44,214 nt of DNA from Gammaproteobacteria bacterium Ga0074134 (lineage in GTDB: Bacteria; Pseudomonadota; Gammaproteobacteria; Ga0077554; Ga007554), in the NCBI GenBank assembly GCA_001464965.1, contig LNEJ01000031.1:1-44214 (forward strand), read 5' to 3'. Below are positions 26,096 to 35,900 of the stretch, piece after piece. A program made the translations under genes and the position numbers. Within the stretch, counting starts at the first letter, position 1. The number at the start of each line of letters is the position of its first letter. The notes beneath the pieces are model-generated. The model saw only the letters and a program-made list of their open reading frames with translations, ran no database searches and had not been told where the DNA came from.

Positions 26096-27409
26096 ATGAA
26101 AAAATTGTTTGCAACTATAATCCTGGTGTTTGCCGCAAGTGCCGCGTTTGCCGATGCCTCGCAGGAAAAAGCCCCTTCAAATGTGGTCGAAATCGACCGT
26201 ATCGTTGCCATCGTCAATGACGCCGTCATCACCCGCGGCGAGCTGGACGAGCAAATCCATACTATCAAGCAGCAATTGCGCCAGCAGAAAACGCAGCTTC
26301 CACCTGATGCCGTGCTGCAAAAACAGGTGCTGGAGCGCCTGATTTCCAACCAGTTGCAGTTGCAGCTTGCCGCCAGCACGGGTATTCGCGTTGATGACGA
26401 CGTGCTGAACAAGGCGATAGGCCGGATCGCGGAACAGAACAAACTGACTATCACCGAATTTCGTGGCGTGCTGGAAAAAGAGGGCGTCAGCTTCGCCAAT
26501 TTCCGCGAGGATATCCGCAACGAAATCACCATGACCCGCTTGCGCCAGAGGCAAGTCGATAGCCGCATCAACGTGACTGATCAGGAAGTCGCGCGGTTTC
26601 TCGCAGCCCAGGCCAATAAAGGCAAATCAGATGATGAATACCGGGTATCGCATATCCTGATTGCCGTGCCGGAGGCGGCCTCGCCGGAACAGATCCAGGC
26701 CGCCAAACAAAAGGCCCAGCGGGTGCTGGATGACCTGCATGGCGGCGCCGATTTCAAGGAAACCGCTATTGCTGTCTCCAACGGCCAGCAGGCGCTGGAA
26801 GGGGGGGATCTGGGGTGGCGCGGCGTGGGCCAGTTGCCGTCGCTGTTCGCTCCACTGGTGGGACGCATGAAGCCCGGCGACCTGAGCGACATCATCCGTA
26901 GTCCGAGCGGCTTCCACATCATCAAGCTGTTCGACTACCGTAGCGGGCAAATCCATAAGGTGACCCAGACCCTGGCTCGCCATATCCTGATCCGCACCAA
27001 TGAGCTGGTTAGTGACGATGATGCCAGCATCAAGCTGGAGCAGCTCAGTCAGCGCATCAAGAATGGTGCTGACTTCACCGAGCTGGCAAAGGCCAATTCG
27101 GAGGACAAGGGCAGCGCCGTCAACGGCGGCAGCCTGGGCTGGGTCAGCCCCGGCGAGATGGTGCCGGCCTTTGAGCAGGCCATGAATGAACTCCAGCCAG
27201 GGCAGATCAGCAAGCCCTTCAAGAGCGAATTCGGCTGGCATATCGTACAAGTACAGGAACGGCGCGAACAGGACAACACCGAGCAATTCAACCGGAGCCA
27301 GGCCTTTGACGCGATCCGTCAGCGCAAGGTCGAAGAGGAATACCAGATCTGGCTGCGCCGCCTGCGCGATGAAGCCTATGTGGAATACCGGCTGGAAGAT
27401 GCCTTGTAA
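26096..27409 (+). CDS. surA: Periplasmic chaperone and peptidyl-prolyl isomerase SurA
   Basis: SurA escorts unfolded outer-membrane proteins, including LptD, through the periplasm. The 437-residue product has a signal peptide ([19 protein letters not shown]), the N-terminal chaperone domain (about 28-175, [20 protein letters not shown]), two parvulin domains (about 180-280 with [13 protein letters not shown], and 290-390 with [16 protein letters not shown]) and a C-terminal helix that completes the chaperone core. It follows lptD by 39 bases and precedes pdxA by 23, the standard gammaproteobacterial order. Confidence 0.96.
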   Translation: MKKLFATIILVFAASAAFADASQEKAPSNVVEIDRIVAIVNDAVITRGELDEQIHTIKQQLRQQKTQLPPDAVLQKQVLERLISNQLQLQLAASTGIRVDDDVLNKAIGRIAEQNKLTITEFRGVLEKEGVSFANFREDIRNEITMTRLRQRQVDSRINVTDQEVARFLAAQANKGKSDDEYRVSHILIAVPEAASPEQIQAAKQKAQRVLDDLHGGADFKETAIAVSNGQQALEGGDLGWRGVGQLPSLFAPLVGRMKPGDLSDIIRSPSGFHIIKLFDYRSGQIHKVTQTLARHILIRTNELVSDDDASIKLEQLSQRIKNGADFTELAKANSEDKGSAVNGGSLGWVSPGEMVPAFEQAMNELQPGQISKPFKSEFGWHIVQVQERREQDNTEQFNRSQAFDAIRQRKVEEEYQIWLRRLRDEAYVEYRLEDAL

Positions 27410-27432
27410 CCCTTTGGCTTGCTACGCTGATC

Positions 27433-28425
27433 ATGTTGCCCCGCCTCGTATTGACTCCCGGTGAGCCCGCCGGCATCGGCCCGGACCTCTGTGTTCAGAT
27501 CACCCAGCAAGCCCGTGATGCCGAGCTTGTGGTTGCGGCTGATCCTGGCCTGCTAGAGTCTCGTGCACGCATGCTGGGGTTGCCATTGCGGCTGGAGGTG
27601 TTTGATCCCGCCCAGCCAAGCACAATCTCACGCACGGGTGTTCTCAAAATCATCCCTGTGCCACTGGCCAATGCCGCGGTGTGCGGTCATCTTGATTCCG
27701 CCAATGCTCCCTATGTGCTGGAAACGTTACGTGCTGCAACGCGCGCCTGCCAGGCGGGGCATTGCAATGCGCTGGTTACCGGTCCGGTGCAGAAAAGCAT
27801 CATCAATCGAGCAGGGATTCCGTTCACAGGCCATACCGAGTTTCTCGCCGATCTGACCCAGGCCCCGCAGGTGGTGATGATGCTGGCAGTGCCGGGGCTG
27901 CGTGTGGCGCTTGCCACCACCCATCTGCCGCTACGTGAGGTGAGCGATGCCATTACTTCCCCGCTCCTGGAAAGCGTGTTGCGCGTTTTGCACCATGACT
28001 TGCGGGCACGGTTTGGCATCTCCAGTCCGCATGTTTTAGTGTGCGGGCTCAATCCCCATGCGGGGGAGGGCGGGCATCTGGGCAGCGAGGATGAGGATGT
28101 TATCGCGCCCGTACTGGAGCAACTTCGTACCGAAGGCATGCACTTGACTGGTCCCCTGCCTGCCGACACCCTTTTTATACCCAAATACCTGAAAACCGCC
28201 GACGCGGTGTTGGCGATGTATCACGATCAGGGACTGCCGGTGCTTAAATATGCGGGTTTTGGCCGTGCGGTCAACATTACCCTTGGCCTGCCTATCATCC
28301 GCACTTCGGTGGATCACGGCACGGCGCTGGATCTGGCGGGTACAGGCAAGGCTGATGCCGGCAGCCTGGAGGCGGCCATCCAGGCTGCGCTGGAGATGAT
28401 TGCGGGTCACTGCGGAGTTAATTAG
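27433..28425 (+). CDS. pdxA: 4-hydroxythreonine-4-phosphate dehydrogenase PdxA
   Basis: PdxA oxidises 4-phosphohydroxy-L-threonine with NAD in the DXP-dependent pathway to pyridoxal phosphate. The 330-residue protein has [13 protein letters not shown] at the N-terminus, the metal and substrate site [45 protein letters not shown] and the final [16 protein letters not shown]. The histidines of these motifs are the zinc ligands of the family. In many relatives ksgA follows; here a membrane protein gene follows instead, so the usual cluster is shortened. Confidence 0.96.
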   Translation: MLPRLVLTPGEPAGIGPDLCVQITQQARDAELVVAADPGLLESRARMLGLPLRLEVFDPAQPSTISRTGVLKIIPVPLANAAVCGHLDSANAPYVLETLRAATRACQAGHCNALVTGPVQKSIINRAGIPFTGHTEFLADLTQAPQVVMMLAVPGLRVALATTHLPLREVSDAITSPLLESVLRVLHHDLRARFGISSPHVLVCGLNPHAGEGGHLGSEDEDVIAPVLEQLRTEGMHLTGPLPADTLFIPKYLKTADAVLAMYHDQGLPVLKYAGFGRAVNITLGLPIIRTSVDHGTALDLAGTGKADAGSLEAAIQAALEMIAGHCGVN

Positions 28426-28488
28426 TCGCCCCGGCTTACTTGTTGATGCTATAATTAACAAATTTTATCAATTGGTTGCGTGATTTTT

Positions 28489-29007
28489 ATGGATGTCCAG
28501 AAAAGCCGTTCGCTGAATGTACTAGGTAGTCTGATTTTTTGGAGTCGCTGGCTGCAAGCGCCTCTGTATCTTGGGTTGATCGTTGCCCAAGGTGTTTATG
28601 TCTTTCATTTCATGGTTGAGCTTGAGCATCTGGTCGTCAAAACTGCGACCATTGGCGAGGCCGAGATCATGCTGGTGGTGCTCGGCCTGATCGACGTGGT
28701 GATGATCGCCAACCTGTTGATAATGGTGATTATTGGCGGCTATGAGACTTTCGTTTCGAGGCTCTATAAAGACGAACACCCGGATCATCCCGAGTGGCTG
28801 AGCCACGTTAATGCCAGCACCATGAAGATCAAACTGTCCATGGCGCTGATCGGTATTTCCTCTATCCACCTGCTCAAGACCTTCATCAATGCCCCGCATC
28901 TGGATGAAAAGACCATGTTGTGGCAAGTCGTTATCCATCTCACCTTCGTCGCCTCCGCCGTGGCAATGGCGTATACCGACAAATTGATGCAGAAACCGGC
29001 GCACTGA
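28489..29007 (+). CDS. YqhA/TIGR00645 family inner-membrane protein
   Basis: The 172-residue protein has about four membrane segments: around the [20 protein letters not shown] region, the [20 protein letters not shown] helix, the [12 protein letters not shown] region and the final helix near [15 protein letters not shown]. The motif [10 protein letters not shown] is diagnostic of the YqhA family (TIGR00645), which has no established function. ATG 28489 is preferred to an in-frame GTG three codons earlier. TATAAT at 28450-28455 is a good -10 box, suggesting its own promoter, although the -35 is weak. Confidence 0.85.
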   Translation: MDVQKSRSLNVLGSLIFWSRWLQAPLYLGLIVAQGVYVFHFMVELEHLVVKTATIGEAEIMLVVLGLIDVVMIANLLIMVIIGGYETFVSRLYKDEHPDHPEWLSHVNASTMKIKLSMALIGISSIHLLKTFINAPHLDEKTMLWQVVIHLTFVASAVAMAYTDKLMQKPAH

Positions 29008-29033
29008 CGGCTTCGTCAAGCGTTACCCATAGT

Positions 29034-29059
29034 CAAGAAACCAAGGAGGGTGTTTCTTG
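29034..29059. terminator. Weak hairpin after the YqhA-type gene
   Basis: CAAGAAAC and GTTTCTTG form an 8-bp stem with a 10-base loop, followed by GTGTTTTG. It could act together with the stronger hairpin just downstream. Confidence 0.4.
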
Positions 29060-29077
29060 GTGTTTTGCGTCAGTAAT

Positions 29078-29128
29078 GGCCTAAGGAATCTCTGATTTAT
29101 TCAGAGCTTCCCTAAGGGCCGTTTTTTT
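29078..29128 (+). terminator. Strong rho-independent terminator
   Basis: GGCC...GGAA.CTCTGA pairs with TCAGAG.TTCC...GGCC around a TTTAT loop, and is followed by GTTTTTTT. It separates the lptD-to-YqhA region from the pil-chp operon. The 260 bases between it and pilG hold no gene; they should contain the pilG promoter, which I could not identify with confidence. Confidence 0.8.
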
Positions 29129-29391
29129 CTATTTCAGTGAAACATCCCCGCTTCCAGGCATATTTTACGCTTACGCCTTTTATCTCCAAAGTCACTAAAA
29201 AAACGCTTTTTCCCGGCAGTAATTCCATTTCTTGATCTCCCTTAAAGTCTATATTTTTTCTGCCGATACAGTCACCAGAGAAGCTGCAATTACGTCTCTA
29301 ACCTGGCGGGGTTCAAGGTTTTGGAGGGAAAGGCGAAACATTGGGTAGCGTCCCGCGACTAATAAGAGCTGGCAGTTGAGGATATAAAGAT

Positions 29392-29850
29392 ATGACGGGA
29401 AATGATATCGCGGAACACGATTGTGCCGGCATCAAGGTGATGGTTATTGATGACAGTAAAACAATACGCCGCACAGCAGAAATTATTTTGCAAAAAGCTG
29501 GGTGTGAAGTCTTTACGGCGACAGATGGTTTTGAGTCTCTGGCGCAGATTGCCGATCACAAGCCAGACATCATTTTTGTTGACATCATGATGCCGCGCCT
29601 GGACGGTTATCAGACCTGCGCTCTCATCAAGCATAACCTCGTTTTTCAAAATACACCTGTCGTCATGCTGTCCAGCAAGGATGGTCTGTTTGACAAGGCG
29701 CGTGGGCGCATTGTTGGTGCGGAAGAATATGTCACCAAGCCTTTTACCAGTGACGAATTGTTGGGAGCAATACAGCGTCATGTGCGACGTAAAGATATGG
29801 AAAGCACGGCGTTCGCCGGGGATATTTCTGTTTCGCCGCAGGGGCTGTAA
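29392..29850 (+). CDS. pilG: Twitching-motility response regulator PilG
   Basis: PilG is a single-domain CheY-like regulator of type IV pilus extension, and in Pseudomonas aeruginosa it stimulates adenylate cyclase CyaB. The 152-residue protein has the receiver acidic pair Asp20-Asp21 in VIDDSKT, phospho-acceptor Asp64 in FVDIMMPRLDG, and the signalling Lys in VTKPFT. Unlike PilH it has an extra N-terminal stretch of about 13 residues and a 20-residue C-terminal tail. GAGG precedes the ATG at 29392. It is first in the pil-chp cluster. Confidence 0.9.
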   Translation: MTGNDIAEHDCAGIKVMVIDDSKTIRRTAEIILQKAGCEVFTATDGFESLAQIADHKPDIIFVDIMMPRLDGYQTCALIKHNLVFQNTPVVMLSSKDGLFDKARGRIVGAEEYVTKPFTSDELLGAIQRHVRRKDMESTAFAGDISVSPQGL

Positions 29851-30037
29851 AACGAACAGATCGCGCGGCCCGTGCAGGGAACAATGTGACGAGGTTTATA
29901 ACAAGTCTTTGGGGTTGGCGGTGTTTTACCGTGCAATGCCTTCACGGGTACATTGCGTCCTTACGGGTGCTTTGGAAATTAAAGATTCAAGGATTCCTTT
30001 TTAGAACTATTTAACAGTGAGTGACAGGAGATTTGAA

Positions 30038-30403
30038 ATGGCTCGTATATTGATTGTGGATGATTCACCGACGGAAATGCATGTGCTGAAAACCATGCTG
30101 GAAAAAAATGGCCACCAGACCTTGGGTGCCAATAATGCGGAAGAGGGTATCGCCAAGTCAAAATCGGAAAAACCAGATCTTATTTTGATGGATGTCGTTA
30201 TGCCTGGCACCAATGGTTTTCAGGCGACGCGCCAGATTACCAAAGACCCAGAAACCGCCTCAATTCCAGTCATCATCGTCACTACCAAGGATCAGGAAAC
30301 CGATAAGGTGTGGGGGCTGCGTCAGGGTGCCAAGGATTATCTCACCAAGCCGGTGGAGGAGTCTGCGTTGATCGTGAAAGTCAAGGCGGCGATGGGGGGC
30401 TAA
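30038..30403 (+). CDS. pilH: Twitching-motility response regulator PilH
   Basis: PilH is the second CheY-like protein of the Pil-Chp system and promotes pilus retraction or acts as a phosphate sink. The 121-residue protein is a bare receiver domain: Asp8-Asp9 in ILIVDDSPTEMH, phospho-acceptor Asp52 in LMDVVMPG, TT in IIVTTKDQE, and Lys in YLTKPVEE. ATG 30038 is used because ACAGGAG precedes it and the protein then begins MARILIVDD as in other PilH proteins. It lies 187 bases after pilG, an unusually wide gap, and 4 bases before pilI. Confidence 0.92.
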   Translation: MARILIVDDSPTEMHVLKTMLEKNGHQTLGANNAEEGIAKSKSEKPDLILMDVVMPGTNGFQATRQITKDPETASIPVIIVTTKDQETDKVWGLRQGAKDYLTKPVEESALIVKVKAAMGG

Positions 30404-30407
30404 GCTC

Positions 30408-30959
30408 ATGATGCCGCTTATCGCCAGTCACACCCCCTATGAAATACTGAACGAGATTGAGCGGCGCAGTCTTGAGTCGGGTGCTGAGTTGCCCAAGGAA
30501 GAGAAACATAAAGCGGCGTGGAATGGGGTGGCTTTTGTATTGGATCATAACCTTCTGCTGGCACCGCTGAATGATGTGCAGGAAGTCCTGGATTGCCCAC
30601 CGCTAACGATGGTGCCGCGAACCAAAGTCTGGTTACGAGGTATCGCCAATGTGCGTGGCCGTTTGTTGCCGGTCATTGACCTGAATGCCTACCTGGGTGG
30701 TGATGCAACGCCGTTGCGCGGCAATAACCGGATTCTGATTGTGCAATATGGCGTGCTGTCGGCGGGACTGCTGGTTGATGATGTGCTAGGGCAGCGGCAT
30801 TTTCTGGACGAAGACAGTTGCCAGTTACCGACGCACGAAGCGGGAGGGGTAATGGACTATGTGCGGCCATCGGCTTATCACAGGGACGGCGACATTTGGC
30901 TGGTGTTTGATATGCGTAAATTAGTGTCATCGCCGCGGTTTCTGCAGGTGGCAGAGTAA
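30408..30959 (+). CDS. pilI: CheW-like adaptor PilI
   Basis: PilI couples the receptor PilJ to the kinase ChpA. The 183-residue protein is one CheW domain (about 40-178), with VAFVLDHNLLLAPLNDVQEVL, RTKVWLRGIANVRGRLLPVIDL and the C-terminal VFDMRKLV. The N-terminal extension (PYEILNEIERRSLESGAELP) is typical of PilI. Two adjacent ATG codons (30408 and 30411) follow a GGGGG ribosome site within the end of pilH, so translation is probably coupled. Confidence 0.92.
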   Translation: MMPLIASHTPYEILNEIERRSLESGAELPKEEKHKAAWNGVAFVLDHNLLLAPLNDVQEVLDCPPLTMVPRTKVWLRGIANVRGRLLPVIDLNAYLGGDATPLRGNNRILIVQYGVLSAGLLVDDVLGQRHFLDEDSCQLPTHEAGGVMDYVRPSAYHRDGDIWLVFDMRKLVSSPRFLQVAE

Positions 30960-31001
30960 TCAGGCGTTCCCGGGGATGTTTTAATTGCAGAGGATTTGGA
31001 T

Positions 31002-32768
31002 ATGAAGATAAGCGGGTTCAAGAATTCAAGCGGGCTTATGAATATAAGCATGTTCAAGAACATGGGTGTGAACACCTTGCTGTGGTTGCTGGTGGGGTTG
31101 ATGTCGCTGGCGGTGGTAAGCATTGGGGCGTTCGGGTTTTACAGTACCTACAAGGAACAGGTGCTTGCCGTGGCAACGGTGGATGAAGGCGAGTTGGATA
31201 TCAAGATGCTCGACCAGGTGCAGGAGGCAGCCATCTCGCTGAACAGAGAGCTGGAGGCGTGGAAGAATATCCTGCTCAGAGGTGAGAAACCCGAGGATTA
31301 TAAAAAATATCTGGATATGTTTGAGAAGGAAGGAACCCAGGCCGACTCAAAATTAAAAGCGGCAAAGCAACTGATGGCGAATCGTGCTGGGCTGGATACC
31401 GCACTGGTGGATGCAGTGCTAAAGAAGCATCAGGAACAGATTGCGGCGTATCGGGAGGCCTTGAAGAGCTATGACCCCGCTCGTCCTTTCGAAACCGCCC
31501 ACACGGTGGATGATTCCATTCGTGGCCTGTTCGATGCTACATGGGAGAGGATGGATGCCCTTAAAAATAAAACAGACTCATACATTCCTCAGCGTCTTGA
31601 GAGTGATAGAAAAGGTGCGCAGGAAGCCTTCGATGACAGCCGTGTAACTTTTATCGTGGTGGTGATCCTGGCATTGGTGCTGACGTTCGCTCTTGCCTTT
31701 CCTATCAGAAAGGGTGTCAACCAGGCCATTAATAAAGTGAATTCCCTGCTTGCCGATGCCGAACAGCAGAACCGCCGCAACCAGGACGCGATTTTACGCT
31801 TGCTGGATGAGGTGGCCGATCTGGCGGACGGCGATCTGACCAAGAAACCTGTGGTGACGGAAGACTTCACCGGCGCTATCGCTGACTCGCTGGGCTACGC
31901 TATCGACACGCTGCGCGGGCTGGTGGGATCGATCAACACTACGGCGGTGAAGGTGGCTACCGCGGCAACGGAAACCCAATCGACGGCGATGCGGCTCACT
32001 GAGGCTAGTGATCAGCAGGCGCAGGAAATTGAGACTGCGGGCGTGGCTATTTACGAGATGACGAAATCCAGTGAACGCGTCTCGGCGAATGCCGCGCAGT
32101 CAACCGAGGTGGCGCAGCAGTCGGTGGATATCGCAAAGAAGGGCGCGGAGACAGTGCAAGGTACCATTCAGGGTATGGAATCCATTCGCGAGCAGATTCA
32201 GGAAACCTCGAAACGTATCAAGCGTCTGGGTGAAAGCTCCCAGGAGATCGGTGAGATCGTGGGGCTGATCAATGACATCGCCGACCAGACCAACATTCTT
32301 GCCTTGAATGCATCTATTCAGGCGGCTATGGCAGGTGAAGCGGGACGCGGTTTCTCGGTGGTGGCGGATGAGGTGCAACGCCTGTCCGAGCGTGTGGCCA
32401 ACTCCACCAAGCAGATTGCAACCTTGGTGAAAACCATTCAAGCCGACACCAACGAGGCGGTGATTTCCATGGAAAAGAGCACCTCCGGCGTGGTCGCCGG
32501 TACACAGCTGGCGCAGGGCGCAGGTAAGGCGCTCGAAGAGATCGAGGGCGTGTCCGGGAACCTTGCCCGCTTGATTGGCGACATTGCTGAAGCAGCCAAT
32601 CAGCAGACGATAATGGCAAACACAGTGTCCAGTACCATGAAAATGATTCAGGAAGTGACCACGCAGGCATCGCAAGGTACCAAGCAGGCCGCGGCATCCA
32701 TCGGTGAGTTGACAGGGATGGCTGGCGAATTGCGGAAATCGGTGGCCGGCTTCAAGCTGCCCGCGTGA
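31002..32768 (+). CDS. pilJ: Methyl-accepting chemotaxis protein PilJ
   Basis: PilJ is the receptor of the twitching chemosensory array; in Pseudomonas it responds to pilin state and surface contact. The 588-residue product has a first membrane helix (about 26-52), a periplasmic helical region (about 53-215), a second membrane helix ([17 protein letters not shown]), a HAMP-like stretch and a cytoplasmic signalling domain. The hairpin tip reads [18 protein letters not shown] and then [19 protein letters not shown]; the [11 protein letters not shown] variant is typical of PilJ rather than flagellar receptors. ATG 31002 follows AGAGG at good spacing; a TTG at 30996 is the alternative. Confidence 0.93.
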   Translation: MKISGFKNSSGLMNISMFKNMGVNTLLWLLVGLMSLAVVSIGAFGFYSTYKEQVLAVATVDEGELDIKMLDQVQEAAISLNRELEAWKNILLRGEKPEDYKKYLDMFEKEGTQADSKLKAAKQLMANRAGLDTALVDAVLKKHQEQIAAYREALKSYDPARPFETAHTVDDSIRGLFDATWERMDALKNKTDSYIPQRLESDRKGAQEAFDDSRVTFIVVVILALVLTFALAFPIRKGVNQAINKVNSLLADAEQQNRRNQDAILRLLDEVADLADGDLTKKPVVTEDFTGAIADSLGYAIDTLRGLVGSINTTAVKVATAATETQSTAMRLTEASDQQAQEIETAGVAIYEMTKSSERVSANAAQSTEVAQQSVDIAKKGAETVQGTIQGMESIREQIQETSKRIKRLGESSQEIGEIVGLINDIADQTNILALNASIQAAMAGEAGRGFSVVADEVQRLSERVANSTKQIATLVKTIQADTNEAVISMEKSTSGVVAGTQLAQGAGKALEEIEGVSGNLARLIGDIAEAANQQTIMANTVSSTMKMIQEVTTQASQGTKQAAASIGELTGMAGELRKSVAGFKLPA

Positions 32769-32804
32769 TAGCGGCAGAGTGCAGCGTCCTGCCTCCTGGG
32801 GGTT

Positions 32805-32947
32805 AGAACCTGTTCGTGCCCTCGCTGAAGGGCGCATCGCGGCGTTAAAAATGGCCTCAAAATGCTCACATACTCCGTGTATGCTCCGCTTTTTCGGCCA
32901 TTTTTGCCTTGCGCTGCATCCCTTGATCGAGGGCACGAACAGGTTCT
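32805..32947. repeat. 143-bp palindromic repeat element, copy 2 (inside pil-chp operon)
   Basis: The arms AGAACCTGTTCGTGCCCTCG (32805-32824) and its exact complement (32928-32947) are perfect. The inner stem AAAAATGGCC (32847-32856) pairs perfectly with 32896-32905. The core is identical to copy 1 except for one base, but both stems differ from copy 1 with matching changes on both sides. It fills most of the 213-base gap between pilJ and chpA and is read through by the operon transcript, so it could act as an attenuator or RNA processing site. Confidence 0.88.
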
Positions 32948-32981
32948 TTTGGACATACTTGATTACAAAAAGGTGAGCGGC

Positions 32982-35900
32982 ATGATATCGGCGGAGCATA
33001 TGGATTATGGCGCCCTGAAGTGGGTAAAGGGTGAGATTGAGGTAAACCTGCAACAGGCGCAACGGGCGTTGGGCGTGTTCCGGGAGCACCCTGCCGAGGC
33101 CGCACAGATCGACTTGTGTATCACTTTGCTGCATCAGGTGCGTGGCGCGCTGCAAATGCTGGATCTTACAGAGGCATTTGCGCTCGCCAGGGAAATGGAG
33201 CAGGCGGTTCGTGTTCTGGCCAAGGATGAAGGTCGGCGCAAGGGCTGGGTCTATGATACCTTGATGCGTGCCATGTCTGAATTGCCATCTTATCTGACGG
33301 GGCTGCAAGAAGCTCAAACAGATCGTCCTCAGCCCTTTTTGCCGTTGATCAATGATTTGCGCGTCGCCACTGGCGCCTCGGTGCTTTCCGAGAGCATGGT
33401 GTTTGGTCTGGCGGTTATCCCTGCTATTTCTCCACACAGCCCCGGCATGCAAGATGAGCTGGAGAGGAATGTCAAGGTGCTGGCCCATCAGCTACGTCCG
33501 GTGTATCAGGCGGGCTTACTGGTGTGGTACCGCGATGCCGGCAATAAAACGGCATTGCGGCGGCTGTTGCAGGTGGCCGTACAGTTGCAGCAGGTGTGTC
33601 CCGAAGAAGGTCTGTGGAGAGTGTCTACGGCGTTGCTTGAACGGTTGCTGGCCGGAACGCTTGAGTCCAACAATGCCATCAAGTTGCTGCTGGGGCAGGT
33701 GGAGCGCCAGATCGGCCGGGTCATGGCGGCGGGATCCGAGGAGTTGCGCGATCATCCTCCCGCTGATCTCATAAAGAATCTACTTTATTATATTGCCTAT
33801 GCCGACACGCACAGCGAGCAGGCTGGGGTTATGGCTGTTTCTGCCGGTGCCGATATGCCGCAGCATATCTGCAGTGGAGTGGATGCCGTCAACCCCGGCT
33901 TGCTGGACATCGCCGCGGATGCAGTCAAGGATGAGCTGGCATGGGCCAAGACCAAGCTGGACGGCTTCGCGCGCGCCGGTGGACGTCATACCCTGCAAGA
34001 ATTGCGTGTAATAGCCGGTGTATTGGCCAGGGTGTCAAACACCCTGGATATGCTGGGCCGCTGGGAACTGCGCCAGCGCGTGCGGCAACAGACCGGCGTG
34101 CTCGATGCGATGTTGGAAGGGGGCGCCATCCTCAATGACCCCCGCTTTCTGGAAGTGGCCAACGCCTTGCTGTATGTGGAATCGCTGTTGCGCGATGTCC
34201 AGATGCCGGATACGGCGGCTTCTGAAAGCAAACCCGCAGACAATCCGGAAGCTGTAAAAGCCGGGACTGTGGAGTATCACGATTTGTGCCGTGCTGTTAT
34301 CCGCGAAATCATGGTTGATATGGGCAAGGTGAAGGACGATATCATAGCTCTTGCCAAGGCGTCCGGTCAGCATGAGTTGATCAGCGCCGCGCCCGCTGTG
34401 CTGCACCGTATCATCGGCAGCCTGAAGATGCTGTCACTGAATCGTCCGGAAGACTTGTTGAAAGCGGCTTACCATTATATCCGGCGCGAGTTGATGGAGC
34501 GCAAGATCACACCATCCCTTGAGGCGCTGGATACCTTGGCTGATATGCTGACCAGTATCGAATTTTATCTGGATACCCTGGCCGAGAGTCAGATGAATCT
34601 TGATTCCCTGCTGGACCTGGCTGATGGCAATGCCATCACTTTAGGTTATCCGGTTGAAACCGTGGACGACTATCCACTGGATGCTGTGATTGGATCTGCG
34701 GTTTCTGGTGAACCCGCTGTTGTTGAAGCCACGCCTCTTCTAATAACAGGCGCCGAAATTTTGATCCCGCCGCCGGTTTCAGACCGTATCGTGCTGAGCA
34801 TGGACAGTGCCAGTCTGGCGGAAGATATTGCTGTGGCTGAGGTTGTCGAGGCTGCTCCAGTATTACCCGCCGCGCTCACCCAGGAAGAAGACGCCGCCGA
34901 GGTGATGGAGATTTTTGTCGAGGAAGCGAACGAGGAGCTGGCTGCAATCGCGCAACACTATCCTCTGTGGAGACAGGATACAAGCAATCATGAGGCGCTC
35001 AAGAGTATTCGCCGCTCATTCCACACCCTGAAAGGCAGCGGAAGACTGGTGGGTGCGAATGTGATTGGTGAAGTCGCCTGGGCCATCGAGCACCTGTTGA
35101 ACAAGGTGCTCGATGGCGAAGTTCCCGTCACGCTGCCGGTGTTCGATGTGGTGGAGCATGCCCAGGCTGTTATGCCAGTGCTGCTGAGACAATTTCAGCA
35201 TGTTAAAAAAAATATGGATATCGGCTCGGATATCCAGTCATTTATAGACCAGGTGCAGGCGGCGGCTTTACCCACGCCGATCTTGGGTGAGCATGTCAAT
35301 GGCGTTCCCGATACGGTGGAAGTGCAACACGAAGCCGCGGTAGCCGTCTCTCCCATGGAGCAGGAGCCAGTAATTGACCCTGTGCTGCTGGAGATTTTCA
35401 GAGTCGAATCCAAGGGGCGCTTGGAAGAGGTGCGGCGATTTATCGATACCTGTGGTTCGGCTAAAAAAGGCCAAGTGACTGAATCGCTGATGCGTAATCT
35501 GCATACCCTGCAAGGCAGTGCGCATATGGCGGGATTTAATGACATCGGTGATCTCGGTGGCTTGTTCGAAAAACTTGTCAATACGATTTATCGCAATCAC
35601 GGCGAGGTAGCGGAAGCGGAGTTGCTTGCATTGAGTGATTTTAGCGGGGTGTTCCATGAGATGCTGCACTTGGAGAATCCGCTTGCTCAGTCTCCGAGAA
35701 AGACAGCGGCACTGGAAAAGATTTCTTTCCTGACGCGCCGCGCGCAGCACCTTCTTGATGTTGCCGCCATGGAGCCAAGTGCTTCTGTTGAAATCGAAGC
35801 CTCCGATGTGTTGGATGATGAGGCATCGGTCTGCGACAGCGATGAAGTGCGCGATGTTTTTCTCGAAGAGGCGACGGAAATTCTGGGCAATACGGAATCT

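Noticed and set aside
32862-32981. N-terminal extension of chpA by 40 codons in the same frame
   Set aside because: The extension is translation of the right half of the palindromic repeat; the ATG at 32982 has a good AAGGTGAG ribosome site and the extension has no family support.
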